Shown: piece after piece, positions 5,207-5,300 of the stretch
Layout: every line of letters starts with the position of its first letter
How positions within the stretch are numbered: the stretch's first letter is position 1
Source: an uncultured Ruminococcus sp.
GTDB taxonomy: Bacteria > Bacillota > Clostridia > Oscillospirales > Ruminococcaceae
Reading direction: 5' to 3'
Assembly: GCA_947178195.1 (NCBI GenBank)
Contig: CAMWXM010000204.1
Span: forward strand, 1-5,300
Length of the DNA: 5,300 nucleotides
Notes under the pieces: generated by a model
Seen by the model: only the letters and a program-made list of their open reading frames with translations
Database searches by the model: none
What the model was told of the DNA's origin: nothing
Made by a program: the position numbers and the translations under genes

Positions 5207-5234
5207 TTTATGCACTCCCCTGCCATAAGATTCC

Positions 5235-5259
5235 ACATACAAATCATTTACATACAAAT
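5235..5259. repeat. Direct repeat ACATACAAAT, two copies 15 bases apart
   Basis: Exact ten-base copies at 5235-5244 and 5250-5259, upstream of the VanY-type start codon. They might be a binding site for a regulator of the cell-wall operon, or low-complexity coincidence in AT-rich DNA. Confidence 0.4.
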
Positions 5260-5269
5260 TATTTTAAAA

Positions 5270-5284
5270 TCAGGAATTCCCTGA
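5270..5284. promoter_or_regulatory. Palindrome TCAGG-AATTC-CCTGA upstream of VanY operon
   Basis: Five-base inverted arms around an AATTC centre, with GGAATTCC inside, in the upstream region of the leftward operon. It is a candidate operator. A convincing -35/-10 pair for this operon was not found within the window; a TAAAAT at 5268-5263 is only a weak -10 candidate. Confidence 0.3.
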
Positions 5285-5300
5285 ATATACTATATATAAA

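Noticed and set aside
5004..5228. Plus-strand Cys-rich 74-codon frame with repeated CFDCLDC pattern
   Set aside because: It is simply the complement of the SKQ tandem repeat; the repeat is explained by the VanY-type protein tail and the frame runs through that gene's ribosome site.
4040..5257. Longer start (ATG 5257) for the VanY-type gene
   Set aside because: No ribosome site precedes it, whereas GGGGAG is correctly placed before ATG 5206, and the extra residues overlap the direct repeats.

Overview
The window looks like the edge of a temperate-phage-type element next to two chromosomal genes in a low-GC Firmicute, most likely a gut or rumen Ruminococcus-like member of the Oscillospiraceae/Clostridia. 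The evidence is AT-rich coding sequence, strong AGGAGG-type ribosome binding sites, consensus TTGACA/TATAAT promoters and, above all, a textbook type I dockerin domain on a secreted protein. The assignment is an inference from gene content; there is no rRNA gene in the window.

Left part (1-993, minus strand): the start of a phage terminase large subunit, running off the left edge, preceded by a very short gene in the terminase small-subunit position. The two overlap by 11 bases and are read leftwards, so the rest of the packaging and late genes should lie to the left of the window.

Middle (about 1000-2842, plus strand): a divergent control region carries a strong rightward promoter (1096-1124) and a probable weak leftward late promoter (-10 at 1038-1043). 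The rightward promoter drives a 50-residue Cys-rich protein and an overlapping sigma-region-4-like late regulator (DUF1492/ArpU/Xpf type). A second strong promoter (1806-1834) drives an XRE repressor and an ImmA/IrrE-type HELGH metallopeptidase. A strong hairpin terminator ends this block. Both rightward promoters carry the same 11-base word, a candidate operator. The inferred circuit is: repressor holds the regulator promoter off; ImmA removes the repressor; the regulator then activates the divergent terminase/late promoter. This resembles the Bacillus subtilis PBSX control region in content (xre, xkdA, xpf, xtmA, xtmB), but with the regulator facing away from the terminase and with no replication genes between immunity and packaging.

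Right part (2847-5206, minus strand): a two-gene operon, probably host. The first gene encodes a membrane-anchored VanY-type D,D-carboxypeptidase with a cytoplasmic tail of 15 SKQ-like tripeptides and a Big_2-like domain. The second, 14 bases downstream, encodes a secreted dockerin-bearing HExxH metallopeptidase. These genes converge on the phage-type block at the shared terminator, so any phage/chromosome junction probably lies near 2773-2846. No tRNA, rRNA, CRISPR array, integrase or transposase is visible.
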